Assembly (NCBI GenBank): GCA_900557505.1
Contig: USTC01000067.1
Coordinates: forward strand, 1-6,670
Source of the DNA: an uncultured Collinsella sp.
GTDB lineage: Bacteria; Actinomycetota; Coriobacteriia; Coriobacteriales; Coriobacteriaceae
Direction of reading: 5' to 3'
DNA: 6,670 nt
Translations under genes and position numbers: made by a program
In this document: positions 5,374 to 6,670 of the stretch, piece by piece
How positions within the stretch are numbered: the stretch's first letter is position 1
Layout: each line of letters begins with the position of its first letter
The notes under the pieces: generated by a model
The model's input: the letters and a program-made list of their open reading frames with translations, nothing else
What the model was told of the DNA's origin: nothing
Database searches by the model: none

Positions 5374-5649
5374 CTACTCTGCGTCCGCGTCGCTGTCCTC
5401 TGCCTGCTTCTTCTTGGCAGCAGCGAGCTTGGCCTCGAGCTCAGCGATCTCCTTGTCCTCCTCGGACTGCTCGACCACGACCTCCTCGGCCTGCTTGGTC
5501 TCGGCCTTATCGTCGCCCTCCATACCCTCGCGGATATTCTTGACGGTAGAGCCGAGGGACTTGCCGAGCTTCGGCAGGTTCTTGGGCCCGAAGATAATCA
5601 GGACAACGACGAGAATAATGATGAGCTCAGGAGCCCTCAGTCCAAACAT
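5374..5649 (-). CDS. tatA: Sec-independent (twin-arginine) translocase subunit TatA
   Basis: A 91-residue protein with the TatA pattern. A short N-terminus 'MFGLRAPEL' leads into one membrane helix (about residues 7-20), the 'FGPKNLPKLGKSLG' hinge and amphipathic helix (20-40), then a highly charged tail. The tail contains a predicted coiled segment ('EEDKEIAELEAKLAAAKKKQ') and ends in acidic residues. TatA oligomers form the conducting part of the Tat system, which exports folded proteins with RR signal peptides. The MFGL..PEL start and FGPK hinge favour TatA over TatB. The ATG at 5649 is supported by GGAGG five bases upstream; the same frame stays open through the tRNA gene, but that extension is an artefact. 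tatC is not adjacent in this window. A promoter with a palindromic spacer and terminators on both sides indicate a single-gene unit. Confidence 0.93.
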   Translation of the reverse strand: MFGLRAPELIIILVVVLIIFGPKNLPKLGKSLGSTVKNIREGMEGDDKAETKQAEEVVVEQSEEDKEIAELEAKLAAAKKKQAEDSDADAE

Positions 5650-5685
5650 GTAGACCTCCACAATACAGCGAGACAAGCTCGAATG

Positions 5686-5714
5686 AGTATACCGCGGGTA
5701 TCGCGGTATCACAA
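5686..5714 (-). promoter_or_regulatory. Sigma-70-type promoter of tatA
   Basis: The -35 element TTGTGA (5714-5709) and the -10 element TATACT (5691-5686) are separated by exactly 17 bases. They match the consensus at 4/6 and 5/6 positions. The expected start is about 30 bases before the tatA ATG. The promoter lies directly after the tRNA terminator. Confidence 0.72.
5689..5709. promoter_or_regulatory. Perfect palindrome in the tatA promoter spacer (candidate operator)
   Basis: ATACCGCG (5689-5696) and CGCGGTAT (5702-5709) form a perfect inverted repeat of 8-base arms with a five-base centre. It fills the -35/-10 spacer and overlaps the inner bases of both boxes, the classic position for a repressor operator or a MerR-type activator site. 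No regulator can be named from the window. Confidence 0.5.
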
Positions 5715-5722
5715 CAATAGCT

Positions 5723-5751
5723 AAAAAAAGGGACCGCAAGAAGCGGTCCCT
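5723..5751 (-). terminator. Intrinsic terminator downstream of tRNA-Pro
   Basis: A perfect 9-bp stem (5729-5737 with 5743-5751, AGGGACCGC type) has a five-base loop and is followed on the minus strand by a run of seven T. It begins 11 bases after the tRNA CCA. Confidence 0.92.
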
Positions 5752-5761
5752 CCTCATGCTC

Positions 5762-5838
5762 TGGTCGGGTTGACTGGATTTGAACCAGCGACCCCTGCGT
5801 CCCGAACGCAGTGCTCTACCAAACTGAGCCACAACCCG
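5762..5838 (-). tRNA. tRNA-Pro, anticodon CGG
   Basis: The minus strand folds as a 77-base cloverleaf. Acceptor CGGGTTG (5838-5832) pairs with CAACCCG (5772-5766), then comes discriminator A and an encoded CCA (5764-5762). The D-arm contains GCTC..GAGC. The anticodon stem CTGCG/CGCAG encloses the loop TTCGGGA, giving anticodon CGG, which reads proline codon CCG. The T-arm has GGTTCAAATCC. C1-G72 with A73 are the bacterial proline identity features. It stands alone between ispE and tatA with its own terminator. Confidence 0.96.
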
Positions 5839-5849
5839 TTAGCTCGACT

Positions 5850-5855
5850 ATAGTA
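5850..5855 (-). promoter_or_regulatory. Possible -10 element for tRNA-Pro
   Basis: Minus-strand TACTAT (4/6 match) lies 11 bases before the tRNA 5' end, which would give a very short leader. No good -35 hexamer stands 16-18 bases upstream. Readthrough from ispE is the alternative, since I see no hairpin terminator after ispE. Confidence 0.3.
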
Positions 5856-5888
5856 ACAAAGATTTCCGCCGCATGCTAGAGAAATTTT

Positions 5889-6670
5889 TTACTTCTTTGG
5901 CACTTCGACCCGAACCGTGTTGGGAATGAACTGCGTCGCGCAGGACCACCAGCCGTTTTGCTGAGCAGCGTCGGCAAGCCTTTCGGCCGTGACGGCGGTG
6001 TCGCAAATGGCAAACGAGCAGGCACCCGATCCGCACACATCTACAGCAACGGTGCCATCCTGTTTATGCAGCCAGTCGAGGACCGTTTGAATCTGCGGCT
6101 CCATCTGTGCGGAAATGACACCCAAGTTGTTATGGATGAGTGCATATGCCGTCTCGGCATCACCAGCACGCAAGGTAGAAGCTATCACGCCGGGCTTGTC
6201 CGCAGGCACCGGGGCCTCGTCAAAACGTCGATAGGCTTCAATTGTCGAAACACTTGCCTCGCGCGGCTTGACCAACACGACGGGCGTTGCGGGCAGCGCG
6301 GGGTACTCAGTTGCCAGCACGTCTCCCCCACCTACGTAGAACGCAGGGCTCGCGTGCAAAAAGAACGGGACGTCAGCTCCAATGCCCCGCGCAATGTCGT
6401 CGAGCGCTGGGTCGATGCGATCAATGCCCCAGAGCTCCGCCAAGGCGACAATGACCGCGGCCGCATCCGTCGAGGGGCCGCCCAAGCCGGCGCACAATGG
6501 AATGCGCTTCTCGATCGTCACGCAGATGTTTGCCTCGCGACCATAATGATCGGCCATAGCAACCGCAGCCCGATACGCCGTATTCTTTTGCATGGGAAAA
6601 TCTGATGCCGGAACCGTCTGAACGGTCAGCGCCTGCGCCGGCGTGACCGTCACGGTATCGGAAAGACCGA
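5889..6670 (-). CDS. ispE: 4-diphosphocytidyl-2-C-methyl-D-erythritol kinase IspE (5' end beyond window)
   Basis: A GHMP kinase that phosphorylates CDP-methylerythritol with ATP in the non-mevalonate (MEP) isoprenoid pathway, in the cytoplasm. The frame is open to the window edge and gives 259 residues. Roughly the first 35-50 residues, including the N-terminal substrate-binding segment, are missing. The visible part starts at 'GLSDTVTV', typical of IspE. It then shows 'KNTAYRAA', the glycine-rich ATP loop as 'PLCAGLGGPSTDAA', the catalytic-Asp motif 'GADVPFFL', and the GHMP motif 3 as 'VDVCGSGACSFAI'. The loop reads GLGGPST where most IspE have GLGGGSS or GLGGSSS, a mild change that keeps the glycine core. 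The GTG at 6653 is not the start, because family sequence continues upstream of it. It ends 50 bases before tRNA-Pro with no visible terminator. Confidence 0.93.
   Translation of the reverse strand, partial: GLSDTVTVTPAQALTVQTVPASDFPMQKNTAYRAAVAMADHYGREANICVTIEKRIPLCAGLGGPSTDAAAVIVALAELWGIDRIDPALDDIARGIGADVPFFLHASPAFYVGGGDVLATEYPALPATPVVLVKPREASVSTIEAYRRFDEAPVPADKPGVIASTLRAGDAETAYALIHNNLGVISAQMEPQIQTVLDWLHKQDGTVAVDVCGSGACSFAICDTAVTAERLADAAQQNGWWSCATQFIPNTVRVEVPKK

Noticed and set aside
5650..5832. N-terminal extension of tatA in the same frame, reading through the tRNA gene
   Set aside because: The extra residues are translated tRNA-Pro, terminator and promoter sequence. The GGAGG before the ATG at 5649 and the TatA family start define the true gene.

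Overview
This window is 6.67 kb of moderately high-GC chromosome. All supported genes lie on the minus strand, so transcription runs from position 6670 towards position 1. Gene content, spacing, strong GGAGG-type ribosome sites and GC-rich codon use fit a gut actinobacterium of the class Coriobacteriia. A Collinsella-like genome is my best guess, partly because the repeat at 716-782 resembles intergenic repeats I associate with that genus. That assignment is inference from memory and was not searched.

In transcription order the layout is as follows. (1) ispE, the 3' part of the isoprenoid kinase gene, 6670-5889, cut by the window edge. (2) A tRNA-Pro(CGG) with encoded CCA, 5838-5762, closed by a strong terminator at 5723-5751. 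(3) tatA, 5649-5374, with its own sigma-70-type promoter whose spacer carries a perfect palindrome, then a terminator at 5314-5348. (4) greA, 5267-4797, then a terminator-like hairpin at 4736-4768 that runs almost into the lysS ribosome site. (5) lysS, 4717 down to about 3170, followed in the -1 frame by a Trbp111/EMAP-type tRNA-binding domain ending at 2745. A one-base frameshift near 3170 separates the synthetase core from that domain. (6) Two tandem hairpins and a non-coding stretch, 2744-2388. (7) A ThrE-family threonine/serine exporter, 2387-819. (8) A repeat-rich intergenic region, 818-505. (9) The 5' part of a DUF2798 membrane protein, 504 to the window edge.

Most genes are housekeeping: isoprenoid precursor synthesis, Tat secretion, transcript-cleavage factor and lysyl-tRNA charging. 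They are probably separate or loosely coupled transcription units, because terminator-type hairpins follow tRNA-Pro, tatA, greA and lysS. The last two genes are membrane proteins whose substrates the sequence does not define.

The most notable points are the LysRS/tRNA-binding-domain fusion broken by a frameshift, the operator-like palindrome inside the tatA promoter, and terminator-type hairpins in the leaders of lysS and the DUF2798 gene. I see no mobile element, CRISPR array or defence system.
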